From positions 5,332,001 to 5,396,000 of the forward strand of contig NZ_JACHMP010000001.1 of assembly GCF_014204985.1 (NCBI RefSeq): a stretch of DNA of 64,000 nucleotides, written 5' to 3'. This stretch comes from Streptosporangium becharense (GTDB lineage Bacteria; Actinomycetota; Actinomycetes; Streptosporangiales; Streptosporangiaceae). Positions within the stretch are counted from its first letter, which is position 1, and each line of letters begins with the position of its first letter. The notes below the pieces were generated by a model. It was given only the letters and a program-made list of their open reading frames with translations. It was not told where the DNA came from and searched no databases. This document shows positions 17,371 through 26,025 of the stretch, in pieces. The position numbers were made by a program, and so were the translations under genes.

Positions 17371-19419
17371 CTAGCTGTCATAGGCCAATGCGCGATCGCG
17401 GCCCCGTTTGTTGCCGCCATCGAACCGGAGTGCTGTTCTGCTGGACAGCTCTCCCAGTAAGAACTCTTCGTCGCCGCCCATCCCGTTGGCCACCGCCCAC
17501 TTCTCGAATGCCTCAAGCCCCCGGTTGCCGTGCTTGATCAGCTCGGAGAACGGCTTGAGGTTGCCCTTGGCGTCGGTGATGGCCACGTCGGAGGGGTGGG
17601 CGGCCTGGAACTCGGCGGGTGTCACCTTCGGGGTGAAACCGTTGGCCATGAGCACCTGGGCGTAAGTGTGCTGGCGGCCGAGGGTCTCCGTCCTGTCCCC
17701 CTTGTTCACCCGGTCCATCCGAGTTTCGTCATCTTTGCCGAAGTTGTCCTCGGCGGAGAGGGAAGTGCTCAGCGCCAGCCAGCCGAACCCCACCCCCAGC
17801 GTCGGCGAGAAAAGCGTGCCCGTCAGCCCGATGGAGGCGTCGCGGAGGAACTTCACCACGTCCTGCTGCTGTTTGTCGATCATGTCCAGGTTGCCCTGGA
17901 CCTTCTCGACGGCGGCCAGCTCGAAGCCGCGTACGTTGCCCAGGGCGGTGAACACCCGGTCCAGATGGTCGATGTCCTTGGTGCGCCGGGCCGCCGCCGA
18001 GGCGTCGGCGATGAGTTTCTGGGAGAAGCGGCCCATGCCCTGGTCGAACGGGGCGAGGTTCTTGGCGGAGTCGGCGAAGGTCTTCAGGAAGCGGAGGGTG
18101 TCTCTCGGGCTCAGGGTGAACGCCGCCGTCGTGCCGAAGGCCGAGGTGAAGGGCTTCAGCGTGCTCGCCTCGGTCATGTTGGAGTCGCCGATGTTCGCAC
18201 CCTCGGTGATCTCGGCGGCGTAGGCGCCGGCCAGCGCCGCCATGAAGGGCCTGGCCCTCGGCGCGACCTGCATGGGTGTGCCCGGAGAGTCCTTGGTGCC
18301 GTCGGTGTCCCTGAGGTCCCCCATGATGATCATGGTGTTGAAGGCGAACTTCGCGGCTTCCGGGCTGTGCGGGCCCTCCTCGTAGGCTCCGCCCGCGGCG
18401 GCGAGCATCCGGCCGAACTCAGCGCCGGCGTCGAAGTCCATCCCCGCCGGCCGCTGGAAGGGGAGCTCGGGGGTTTCCACGCGATTGAGCTCGGTGAACA
18501 GGTCCCTGAGGTCTTCGCGTGACATGGTGTTGAACAGGCCCCTGGCCGCGTCGGGGCTGTTCGCCAGGGCGGGCAGCAGCGGGACGAGGTCGGTCTTCCA
18601 CCGCCGGGGGCGGCTGCCGTCGCCGCCGACCGGTTTCCCCACCCTGCTCCGTGCTATCTCGGTGAGCCACGCGGTGGGGAACATGCCGTGCCGGAGCAGG
18701 ATCGCCAGCTCACTCCCCGACGCCTTCTTGATGTCGCCCGCCTTCCACGCCGAACCCAGGAGGCCCGGCTGCGCGCCGACCGCCGTGGCCAGGGCGTTGC
18801 CGATGACCTTCCGGTGCTTCTCGGCGGCTTTCTTGTCGTACCTCTCCAGGCGGGTGACCATGGAGATCATGCCCTCGGGGCCGATGATCCGGAAGAACCC
18901 GGCGGTGAGGTAGGGGTCCTTCTGCCCGTCGGCGAGCTTGCCGAGGATCCGGTCGTAGGCGGCGGTGGGCAGGCCGAGAGGGGAGGAAGGAAGACGGCCG
19001 AACTCGAAGGCCAGCTCGGTGCCCTTCCGGGCGTTGCCCGCCGGGGACTTCCCCGTCTTCTCGTCGTAGGGCAGCAGCCCCCATCTGACCGGGTCGAGGA
19101 GCCCGCCGCCGGCCGACGTCGGGCCTTTCCCGGGGAGGCCGGGACCCGTCCCGAGGAGAGGAAGGTCCTGGTTGATCGTCTGCAGGCGTTTGCGCAGCGT
19201 CGGGAGCTCGTCGCCGACCCAGCCCTCGATCTCCTTGATCGGTTGCAGCCCCACCGCCGACACCTCGGCGGACGTGAGCAACCGCCGAATCCGCTCGGAC
19301 TGCTCGCCGATCACGCCGCGACCGCGCTCCAGCGCGTTGACGAAGCCGTCCATCAGGTCGGGATCGATTCCGGTGAAGTGCGGTGACGAAGGCCCTGTCG
19401 CCGAAGATATCGGGTCCAC
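17371..19419 (-). CDS. Large secreted-type helical protein of unknown function
   Basis: 682 residues from a GTG at 19419 with GGAGGG just upstream. The N-terminal about 110 residues are helical (LMDGFVNALERGRGVIGEQSERIRRLL) with EGWVGDELPTLRKRL resembling the second half of a WXG/LXG domain. The long middle region is helical and Ala-rich. A hydrophobic segment near 530-560 (LTGTLFSPTLGVGFGWLALS) could be membrane-active. The C-terminus has NKGDRTETLGRQHTYAQVLMANGF and WAVANGMGGDEEFLLGEL. It resembles the gene at 31391 in length, layout and neighbours. I cannot assign an activity; a type VII-exported effector is an inference. Confidence 0.65.
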   Translation of the reverse strand: MDPISSATGPSSPHFTGIDPDLMDGFVNALERGRGVIGEQSERIRRLLTSAEVSAVGLQPIKEIEGWVGDELPTLRKRLQTINQDLPLLGTGPGLPGKGPTSAGGGLLDPVRWGLLPYDEKTGKSPAGNARKGTELAFEFGRLPSSPLGLPTAAYDRILGKLADGQKDPYLTAGFFRIIGPEGMISMVTRLERYDKKAAEKHRKVIGNALATAVGAQPGLLGSAWKAGDIKKASGSELAILLRHGMFPTAWLTEIARSRVGKPVGGDGSRPRRWKTDLVPLLPALANSPDAARGLFNTMSREDLRDLFTELNRVETPELPFQRPAGMDFDAGAEFGRMLAAAGGAYEEGPHSPEAAKFAFNTMIIMGDLRDTDGTKDSPGTPMQVAPRARPFMAALAGAYAAEITEGANIGDSNMTEASTLKPFTSAFGTTAAFTLSPRDTLRFLKTFADSAKNLAPFDQGMGRFSQKLIADASAAARRTKDIDHLDRVFTALGNVRGFELAAVEKVQGNLDMIDKQQQDVVKFLRDASIGLTGTLFSPTLGVGFGWLALSTSLSAEDNFGKDDETRMDRVNKGDRTETLGRQHTYAQVLMANGFTPKVTPAEFQAAHPSDVAITDAKGNLKPFSELIKHGNRGLEAFEKWAVANGMGGDEEFLLGELSSRTALRFDGGNKRGRDRALAYDS

Positions 19420-19659
19420 TGTTCCCTCCCCCTGTTTTCGATTTTCACCCCGTCCCCCACGGCCATATTAGAAAGGGGTGGTGCGAATCCGCTATGCGAA
19501 TCCGCGGGCGAGCTGGTTCATGGGCCCGTGTATCCCGGATTCATCGACCCGCACACCCCGGAGCCGGAGTCGGCGATTGATGATATGCCTCGACCTTAAT
19601 CTCATATTTAACCGGCGCGAATGGATAATCTTGATCGCCTTATATCCCGTGTGTAACTC

Positions 19660-19893
19660 TTGTGCGTTGTGGCGGCGAATGCGACAGCGGAACTGGAGGC
19701 TGCGTTATCACGGGTCGTGGGGCTCGCGCAGGACCACGTTCCGATGCTCGACTCGTGCATGCGGTGCATGGTGTCGAACGCCTGGGTCGGCGGGGGAGCA
19801 CCGGTCGGGCCGTGGCCAAACCGGGACATGTGCAAGGCCATCACCGTCCGTGGAACGAGGATGAAAAAGGCTCACTGCCCGTCCCAAGCCTGA
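19660..19893 (+). pseudogene. Fragment of a WXG-like protein
   Basis: The frame gives ANATAELEAALSRVVGLAQ, then HVPMLDSCMRCMVSNAWVGGGAP, closely paralleling the hydrolase N-terminus at 11943 (LAETHAPALDKAARTMATSAWVGGGAP). Downstream of GGGAP the similarity is lost and the frame ends early. It is divergent from the large gene at 17371-19419 and is probably the decayed WXG partner of that locus. The region to 20197 contains only one more protein-like scrap (about 19865-20026, plus strand), with no recognisable family. Confidence 0.5.
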
Positions 19894-20197
19894 TGACTTC
19901 CTGCTCCCGATCACGGCAACCGGCAACGGCGACGTGCTGAATCTAGGAGCTTTCGTCGTGCCGCATCTGGCCGAACGGGACACCGGAGCCTTCCTCCAGC
20001 ACCTTGACATGACGGCCACGTCGTAGGTCGTCGCTCTCGGAAGGCCTGCGAGGCCGCCGGGCTCGTGTCGTTCGCGGCTCCGGCGATGTCCTCTTGCGGA
20101 GCGGGCCGGGTGTCCACTGATTCGAACAGTTCGATTTTTGGAATCCGATACATCAAGTCCCTGGGGATGCTCCTGCTGCCTCGATAGCATCGGGGAC

Positions 20198-21116
20198 ATG
20201 CTCCAGGAACTGCGTGAACGCGCCGCACTCGTGGCGTTGTTGCAGCGTCCTGGCGCCAAGTGGCAGGACATCGCGCTCGACGTGCTTGGGACCGGTAGTG
20301 CGGTGACCGTGCTTGAGAGAGAACTCCGGCCTCAGGACGCGTTGTTCCCCGAGACGGATCCCGTGGTGTCCGCCGTCGCGCGGGCCGCCGAATCCCTGGC
20401 CGCCTGGGAGGTGGCGGGCATCGGCATCCACGCCTGTTTCGACAACGATTACCCGAGTCAGTTGCGCAGCATCCACCAGATGCCCCCGCTGCTATTCTCG
20501 CGAGGCGCCCTCATCGAGGACCCGCGCGATAGCCGTCGTGGGCACACGGCAGGCGAGCGAGCAGGGTCTTCGGACCGCGTCCATCGTGGCGAGAGAACTG
20601 GCCCTGCACAAGGTGACCGTGGTCAGCGGCCTCGCCAAGGGCATTGACACCGCCGCGCACAGAGCGGCACTCGAAGCGGGTGGCCGGACCGCGGCTGTCA
20701 TCGGGACGGGCATCAACCGTTTCTACCCGGGCGAGAACCGGACGTTGCAGCAGTGGATTGCTCACGAAGGCGCGGTGATCAGTCAGTTCTGGCCGGATGC
20801 CCCGCCTGTCAAGCAGAGCTTCCCGATGCGCAACGCGGTGATGAGCGGTTACGCGGCGGCCCCGGTGGTGGTGGAGGCGCCTTGGAAGAGCGGTGCACGT
20901 ATCCAAGCCCGTCTGGCTCTGGAGCACGGCCGCTCCGTCGTGATGCCCGATCAGCTCCTGGAGCACGACTGGACGCGAGAATATGCGGAGAAGCCCGGAG
21001 TTTACGTGGCTTCCAGCCTCGAAGAGCTACTTTCGGTGGTGGAGCAATCGATCTCGGATCTGCACACCGGCCCTGATGCGCTTCCGGAGACCGCCTACCT
21101 TGTCGAAACCGGCTGA
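20198..21116 (+). pseudogene. dprA: DprA-like DNA-processing protein, frameshifted
   Basis: The first part (ATG 20198) encodes a helical N-terminus ending CFDNDYPSQLRSIHQMPPLL, FSRGALIED. Near 20519-20523 the frame shifts, and the Rossmann domain continues in another frame: AIAVVGTRQASEQG, TVVSGLAKGIDTAAHRAAL, AAVIGTGINRFYPGENR, then GAVISQFWP. All are hallmarks of DprA. A single-base deletion explains the break, because joining the frames gives a complete protein of about 305 residues. DprA binds ssDNA and loads RecA during transformation. Paired with the phosphoribosyltransferase remnant immediately downstream, it may instead belong to an accessory DprA-PRTase module. Confidence 0.75.
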
Positions 21117-21119
21117 TCC

Positions 21120-21714
21120 CTGGCATTCCGTTCGTGCAGAGCCGCTCAGCAGGCCCTTTATCTTCGCAATCCCCTTGGTCCCTCGCTTTCTGTCTGTCAT
21201 GTGTGCCGAGGTCGCATGAACCCCGGCTGGAGCCGGTGCCACCCGTGTGAGCGGCATGTGGAGCCGGCGGGGTCACGGGTCGCCGACGTCGTGGTGCCCG
21301 TCTCCTACGCGATAAAGGGGGCACAGCACGCGCACAATCTCATCGCTTACAAGGCGCGATCCCCTCACTGAGAAGCCAGACCGTTCTCCTCAGTCTTCTT
21401 CTGCTCTTCGTCCAGGAGCATCTCGGCTGCGTTTCCCGAGCGACCGGCGTCGCCGGCTGGAGCCATGCGGCGGTCGTGTCCAGCACCAAGAACCGGTCGG
21501 GTGAGCATCCCCTGCGAGTATTGACAGGGGGTACGCGAGAACTCATGCGCCGCTGGGTGGTCGGGTAGAACGAACAATGGTCGCTGGGCCGCGGGTGGGC
21601 AGCGCCTTCCGGGGACTGTGAATCGATAGACCCACCCGCTCGTCCGTGGCAATTCGGCTGAGGGTGGAATCATTGCTCGCTGCGCGGACGGTGACGATCC
21701 TGCTGCCAGGATAG
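21120..21714 (+). pseudogene. ComF-like phosphoribosyltransferase, multiply frameshifted
   Basis: Just after the dprA stop the same frame encodes a zinc-ribbon (CHVCRGRMNPGWSRCHPC) followed by ADVVVPVSYAIKGAQHAHNL, IAYKARSPH and a stop near 21369. Two bases away the frame continues as PSLRSQTVLLSLLLLFVQEH, then GWSHAAVVSSTKNRSGEHPL. It resumes in a third frame as LLAARTVTILLPG, ending at 21714. These pieces line up as one Zn-ribbon PRTase of about 200 residues with at least two frameshifts. Together with frameshifted dprA this is a dead two-gene module. I see no other gene up to 22071. Confidence 0.6.
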
Positions 21715-22071
21715 AGCGATCCAGGCCGGGTGCTCTTCTTGGGCCACCGATTGTGTGAGATCTGTCTCCCGCTGTAACCGCATTAAATGACTTGCGCAAG
21801 TACTGGGGGTCGGGGTTATAGTCTTAATGCGATCATGGAGCTGCCCGCGCGATGAGACATCCCGGAGGAAAGCAGCCCTTCGAAATCGTCTTCCCGTGTC
21901 ATGGCCTGCCATAACGCCTCCCAGAGCAGATTGACAGCCCGGTTCGCGTCGGCGCCACCGCACGTTGACGCACCCTGTCTCTTCGAAACCGTTCGGCATC
22001 GCGAACCGTTGCATGTGGCGGCGGCATCGCTGCGAATGAAGCAAGTCGCAACATCTACGAAAGGTGTGACG

Positions 22072-22560
22072 ATGGTGCGTAAATTCACTCGCCGGTTCGA
22101 CTCCCAGGCGCCGCGGAACCCCAACGCGGAGCTTTACGACAGTCACGTGCTGAGGCCCAGTTCCTGGGGAACGGCTTACATCGTCCCCGGGGGTGCGCGG
22201 AAGTCCGCTTTCCACACCTCTCTCACGTGCGAGGCTCTGCTCCGGACGCTCGAACTGACCCGGAGGCTCGGGCATGATCTCGATGTCGTCCCCGTCGAGC
22301 TCCGCCAGGCGTGTCAGGCTTACGCCGTCTGCCCGATGTGCTCCGAGCGATACGTCAGCAGTCCCCAGTACCGACGGTGTCTTGTGTGGCTCGACGCTGA
22401 CTGGCGCCCGGGAGCCGTGCTCCTCGAATGGCGGCGGGCAGCAGACCGGGTATGGCACGGTGTGGTGGTCGTCCGCCGTTGGCGTGGAAGGGGGTCGTTC
22501 GCACTGGCAATGCCGGAACATGACCTTAAAAAGCTCGGCCACGCTCTGCCGTCCCGCTGA
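22072..22560 (+). CDS. Hypothetical protein with CPMC motif
   Basis: 162 residues from the ATG at 22072, chosen because GAAAGG precedes it; the open frame extends upstream without a good ribosome site. The N-terminus is basic (VRKFTRRFDSQAPRNPNAEL). A CPMC pair sits near residue 90 (YAVCPMCSERYVSSPQYRRC), possibly half of a zinc site, followed by a Trp/Arg-rich C-terminus (WRRAADRVWHGVVVVRRWRG). No family is recognised. A long inverted repeat follows at 22611-22690. Confidence 0.5.
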   Translation: MVRKFTRRFDSQAPRNPNAELYDSHVLRPSSWGTAYIVPGGARKSAFHTSLTCEALLRTLELTRRLGHDLDVVPVELRQACQAYAVCPMCSERYVSSPQYRRCLVWLDADWRPGAVLLEWRRAADRVWHGVVVVRRWRGRGSFALAMPEHDLKKLGHALPSR

Positions 22561-22610
22561 ATCCGGTTGACCTCGATTTTTCGCGCGGATCTCGGAAAAC
22601 TCGATCACCC

Positions 22611-22690
22611 ACGAGAAAAGTGCCCTTGGTCCTGGGGAGAGCGGACCCTTCCGGGGTCTGTACGAGCCGGTTCGCGGGCACTTCTCTCGT
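22611..22690. repeat. Large inverted repeat or structured RNA candidate
   Basis: ACGAGAAAAGTGCCC (22611-22625) pairs with GGGCACTTCTCTCGT (22676-22690) with one mismatch, enclosing 50 nt that contain an inner GACCC/GGGTC hairpin. It could be a terminator for the upstream gene or a structured RNA. The rest of 22561-22937 holds no gene. Confidence 0.4.
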
Positions 22691-22937
22691 GAAGGCGTCG
22701 TGACGCCGACATGTCCGCGAACGATCATGCGTACCGCCGTCCTCTGTTCTGCCGTCCTCCGCTTCGGGATGATGGCTACCGGAGGCTCTGCGGGTGGCGT
22801 TTCCGAACCACATCGTTCTCGCCGCGGTCGGCCTGGTCGGCTCTCGGAGGAAAGCTGCAGGTCGGCGCCATATTTCTGTCGGACTCGGCTGATATCGATG
22901 GCCACCACAATGATTCCGAGATTTGTGGAGCTGCGGC

Positions 22938-23333
22938 ATGGCGACAGTCACCTTCCGGGACGAGACCGCGACGGGAAGACCGATAGAGGAGTTCACCCTC
23001 CCCGACCTGCCGGAGAGCATCTCCGCCCGAGAACTGGTGCGGCTTCGCGTCCGTGAGGAGGTCGCCCGCCACAACGCCGACCCCTCTTCCCGGTTCACCG
23101 GCCTGGTCCGCCCGTCGGACGCCGAGGCTGAGCTGAACGGCTACCGGATGGGCGGTGCCAGGCGGCGGATCGACTGGGAGAAGCAGGCGGACGTCGCGGA
23201 GCGGGCGTTCCAGCGCAACGGTTTCGTGCTGCTGATCGGGGAGCGGCAGATCGAGGACCTGTCCGAGGTGATCGACCTGACCGGTGACCCGGTGGTGTCG
23301 TTCATCAAGCTCGTCCCGCTGGTCGGGGGCTGA
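22938..23333 (+). CDS. Small conserved-looking protein upstream of DUF4132 gene
   Basis: 131 residues from the ATG at 22938, with GGAG 7 nt upstream. Beta-rich start (MATVTFRDETATGRPIEEF), then a helix with ESISARELVRLRVREEVARH, and a basic middle. The end (GERQIEDLSEVIDLTGD, then VVSFIKLVPLVGG) suggests a compact domain. The stop is one base before the DUF4132 start, so the two are co-translated and probably physically linked partners. I do not recognise the family. Confidence 0.65.
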   Translation: MATVTFRDETATGRPIEEFTLPDLPESISARELVRLRVREEVARHNADPSSRFTGLVRPSDAEAELNGYRMGGARRRIDWEKQADVAERAFQRNGFVLLIGERQIEDLSEVIDLTGDPVVSFIKLVPLVGG

Positions 23334-23334
23334 C

Positions 23335-25773
23335 ATGGGTGTCCTCGCCGACTTCCCATGCGCTCACGACCACGTCATCCGCCAGGTCGACCTGCCGGCC
23401 CGCGACGTCTTCGCCCGCTTCGACACGGCCTTCGCCGAGGGACGGCGGCTCCCCGGCGAGGACGACGACCTGCGGTTGTTCGGCCGCTGGGCACAGATGC
23501 GGCTCAGCCTGGGCACGGACGGGGGCCACGATCACGACGAGCGTGTCCTGCGCCTGACCCGCTCCGTCGCCGAGACCGGCATCCCCTGGACGGTCCAGGA
23601 CGTCAGGTTCCTCTGGTCGGCCGCCCACGCGCTGATGACCTGGAGGCACACCAACTACCCGGAGCTGTACCGGATCCCGCTCGCCGCGGTCCGGCGCCTG
23701 GACTACGCCGACCGCCGCCGTGTCCTGGAGGGGACACCGGAGTGGTTCCGCCGGTACCACCGGCCGGTCTGGGAAGCCGTGCACGAGCAGTTGGAGGAGG
23801 TGCTGACCGAACCCGCCGAGAACGGCCCGGCCGCCCTGATCCGCAACGTGATCTGGAACTGTGACTCCTTCGCCCGCATGCTCGCCGAGGAGTACGGCCC
23901 GCGCTTGGCCGGCCCCGCCGTCCTGCCGCTGCTGCACCACTGGAACACCGCCCGGTCCGCCAAGCCCAGCGACAGGTGGCTGAAGACCGCTCGGATACTG
24001 CTGACGCCCGAGGCCGCCGGTCTCGTCCGCGAGATCCTCACCCGGGTCGCGGCCCACCGGGAGAAGCCCGTCGAGAACGGCCACGGTTGGGCTGAGACCG
24101 TCTTCCTGCACGAGCGCACCGCCGTACCCGTGCGCGGCATGGTGTGGACGTGCGAGCTGATCGATGAGCCGTGGGTGGCCTCGCTCCTCGGTGACGTCGC
24201 CCTGACCTGCGGTGTCGGGATCGGCGGGTCGGGAGCCAACTGCCGCAGCGAGAAGCTCGCCAACGCCGCCGTCGGCGTCCTGGCCCGCCGCGGCGGGCTG
24301 GACGCGGTCGCGCCGCTGGCCCGGATCCAGGTCAAGGTCCGCAAGAAGACCGTGCTGGCGGGCGTGGCGCGCACCCTCGACGCGGTTGCCGACCAGGCGG
24401 GCCTGACCCGCGAGCAGCTGCTGGACCGCACCGTGCCCACCTTCGGGCTCGGCCCGGACGGGGTCCGGGAGGAGAGGATCGGCGACTGCCTCGTACGGCT
24501 GTGTGCCGACGGCAGCGCGCTGCGGTTCGTCAACGCCGCCGGAAAGACCGTCAAGGCGGCCCCGCAGGCGATCCGCAAGGACCCGGCGCTGGCCGAGCTC
24601 AAGACCACGCTCAAGGAACTCAGGCAGGCCCTGCCGGCCGAGCGGTTCCGGCTGGAGCGGGCACTGGCCGAAGAACGCATGTGGCGCTGGCACCAGGTGG
24701 AGGAGTTCTTCCTCGACCACCCGGTCACCGGCCGGTACGCCCGCAACTTCATCTGGCAGATCCTCCAGGGCCCGGCCGGGATCCCCGTCCGGACCGCCGG
24801 CGGCTGGGAGCTCACCGACCCGCGGGGACGCCGCATCCAGCCGTCCCCCGACACCCCGGTCCTGCTCTGGCACCCGATCCGCGAGGCGGCCGAGGACGTG
24901 CGGGCCTGGCGCGACCACCTGCTGGAGCACGGGATCCGCCAGCCGTACAAGCAGGCGTTCCGCGAGGTCTACCTGCTGACCCCCGCCGAGGAACGCACCG
25001 GCACCTTCTCCAACCGGTTCGCCGGGCACGTGCTGCGCTACGGCCAGGCCAAGGCCCTGCTGAACCAGCGCGGCTGGACCGACCTGTCGATCGGCCACTG
25101 GGACTACGAGTGCGGAGGCGACCAGGGCGACGCCGTCAAGGAGCTGTCCGGCTGGCAGGCCCGCTGGGGCATGCACGTGGTCGGCGATCCGGGCACCGAC
25201 GGCTGGGGCACCGCCTCCTTCTGCGCCACCGAGCAGATCGCCTTCCACCCCGCCGGGAACACGCTCAGCCGCTACGACCACGCCTATCGCGAGGGCGTGC
25301 CGCTGACCGAGGTGCCACCGCTGGTGCTGTCGGAGGTGCTGCGCGACGCCGACCTGGCCGTGGGCGTCACCTCGGTCGGTCTCGACGAGCAGGCGACCGG
25401 CGGGCACGAGGACTACTGGCACTCCTACGGGTTCGGCGAACTCACCGAGACCGCAAAGACCCGGCGCGACGCGCTCGCCCGGCTGCTGCCCCGGCTGAGG
25501 ATCGCCGGCCGGGCGGAACTGACCGACCGGTTCCTGCGGGTCCGCGGCGACCTGCGCACCTACCGGATCCACCTGGGGTCGGGCAACATCCTGATGGAGC
25601 CCAACGACGCCTACCTGTGCATCGTCCCGACCCACGACCGTGACGCCGCGTCCGTCTTCCTGCCCTTCGAGGAGGACGGCGGCATGCTGTCGGTCATCCT
25701 GTCCAAGGCGTTCCTGCTCGCCGCCGACACGACGATCACCGACCCGTCGATCACCCGCCAGCTCGGCGGCTGA
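23335..25773 (+). CDS. DUF4132 domain protein
   Basis: 812 residues from the ATG at 23335, one base after the previous stop. The N-terminal two-thirds are helical and repeat-like (HEAT-like stretches, TVLAGVARTLDAVADQAGL). The C-terminal DUF4132 domain contains GTFSNRFAGHVLRYGQAKAL, YECGGDQGDAVKELSGWQAR and the end HLGSGNILMEPNDAYLCIVP. DUF4132 proteins (MolR-like) have no settled function and often sit in accessory regions. No membrane segments are seen. Together with the small protein at 22938 it forms a two-gene unit, and 250 bp downstream lies the LRR-WD40 giant on the same strand. Confidence 0.8.
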   Translation: MGVLADFPCAHDHVIRQVDLPARDVFARFDTAFAEGRRLPGEDDDLRLFGRWAQMRLSLGTDGGHDHDERVLRLTRSVAETGIPWTVQDVRFLWSAAHALMTWRHTNYPELYRIPLAAVRRLDYADRRRVLEGTPEWFRRYHRPVWEAVHEQLEEVLTEPAENGPAALIRNVIWNCDSFARMLAEEYGPRLAGPAVLPLLHHWNTARSAKPSDRWLKTARILLTPEAAGLVREILTRVAAHREKPVENGHGWAETVFLHERTAVPVRGMVWTCELIDEPWVASLLGDVALTCGVGIGGSGANCRSEKLANAAVGVLARRGGLDAVAPLARIQVKVRKKTVLAGVARTLDAVADQAGLTREQLLDRTVPTFGLGPDGVREERIGDCLVRLCADGSALRFVNAAGKTVKAAPQAIRKDPALAELKTTLKELRQALPAERFRLERALAEERMWRWHQVEEFFLDHPVTGRYARNFIWQILQGPAGIPVRTAGGWELTDPRGRRIQPSPDTPVLLWHPIREAAEDVRAWRDHLLEHGIRQPYKQAFREVYLLTPAEERTGTFSNRFAGHVLRYGQAKALLNQRGWTDLSIGHWDYECGGDQGDAVKELSGWQARWGMHVVGDPGTDGWGTASFCATEQIAFHPAGNTLSRYDHAYREGVPLTEVPPLVLSEVLRDADLAVGVTSVGLDEQATGGHEDYWHSYGFGELTETAKTRRDALARLLPRLRIAGRAELTDRFLRVRGDLRTYRIHLGSGNILMEPNDAYLCIVPTHDRDAASVFLPFEEDGGMLSVILSKAFLLAADTTITDPSITRQLGG

Positions 25774-26025
25774 AAGGGCCGCGGCGGTCTCCCCGGGGTG
25801 CTCCCCCGGCTCGCGAGGAGGGGGGTCATACGACTCGCCGACGAGACCGCCGCGTGGCGTCGCCGCCCGCTGTGGAGGGGCCGGTCGGACCGACCAAGCC
25901 CCCTCAAACGAACGACAAGCCGTTCGCCAGTTCCGATCTCTACCCTCGTTCTCGGCCTCCACATCCGGTGCGACGCGAGGCGGGAAGGCCGGTCCAGCAT
26001 ATGAAAGACGCCGAGGAGAGAGATC

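Noticed and set aside
19911-20153. Minus-strand ORF starting MYRIPKIELFESVDTR, considered as a small peptide precursor
   Set aside because: It overlaps the protein-like scrap on the other strand, has no clear ribosome site and lacks a recognisable C-terminal signature.
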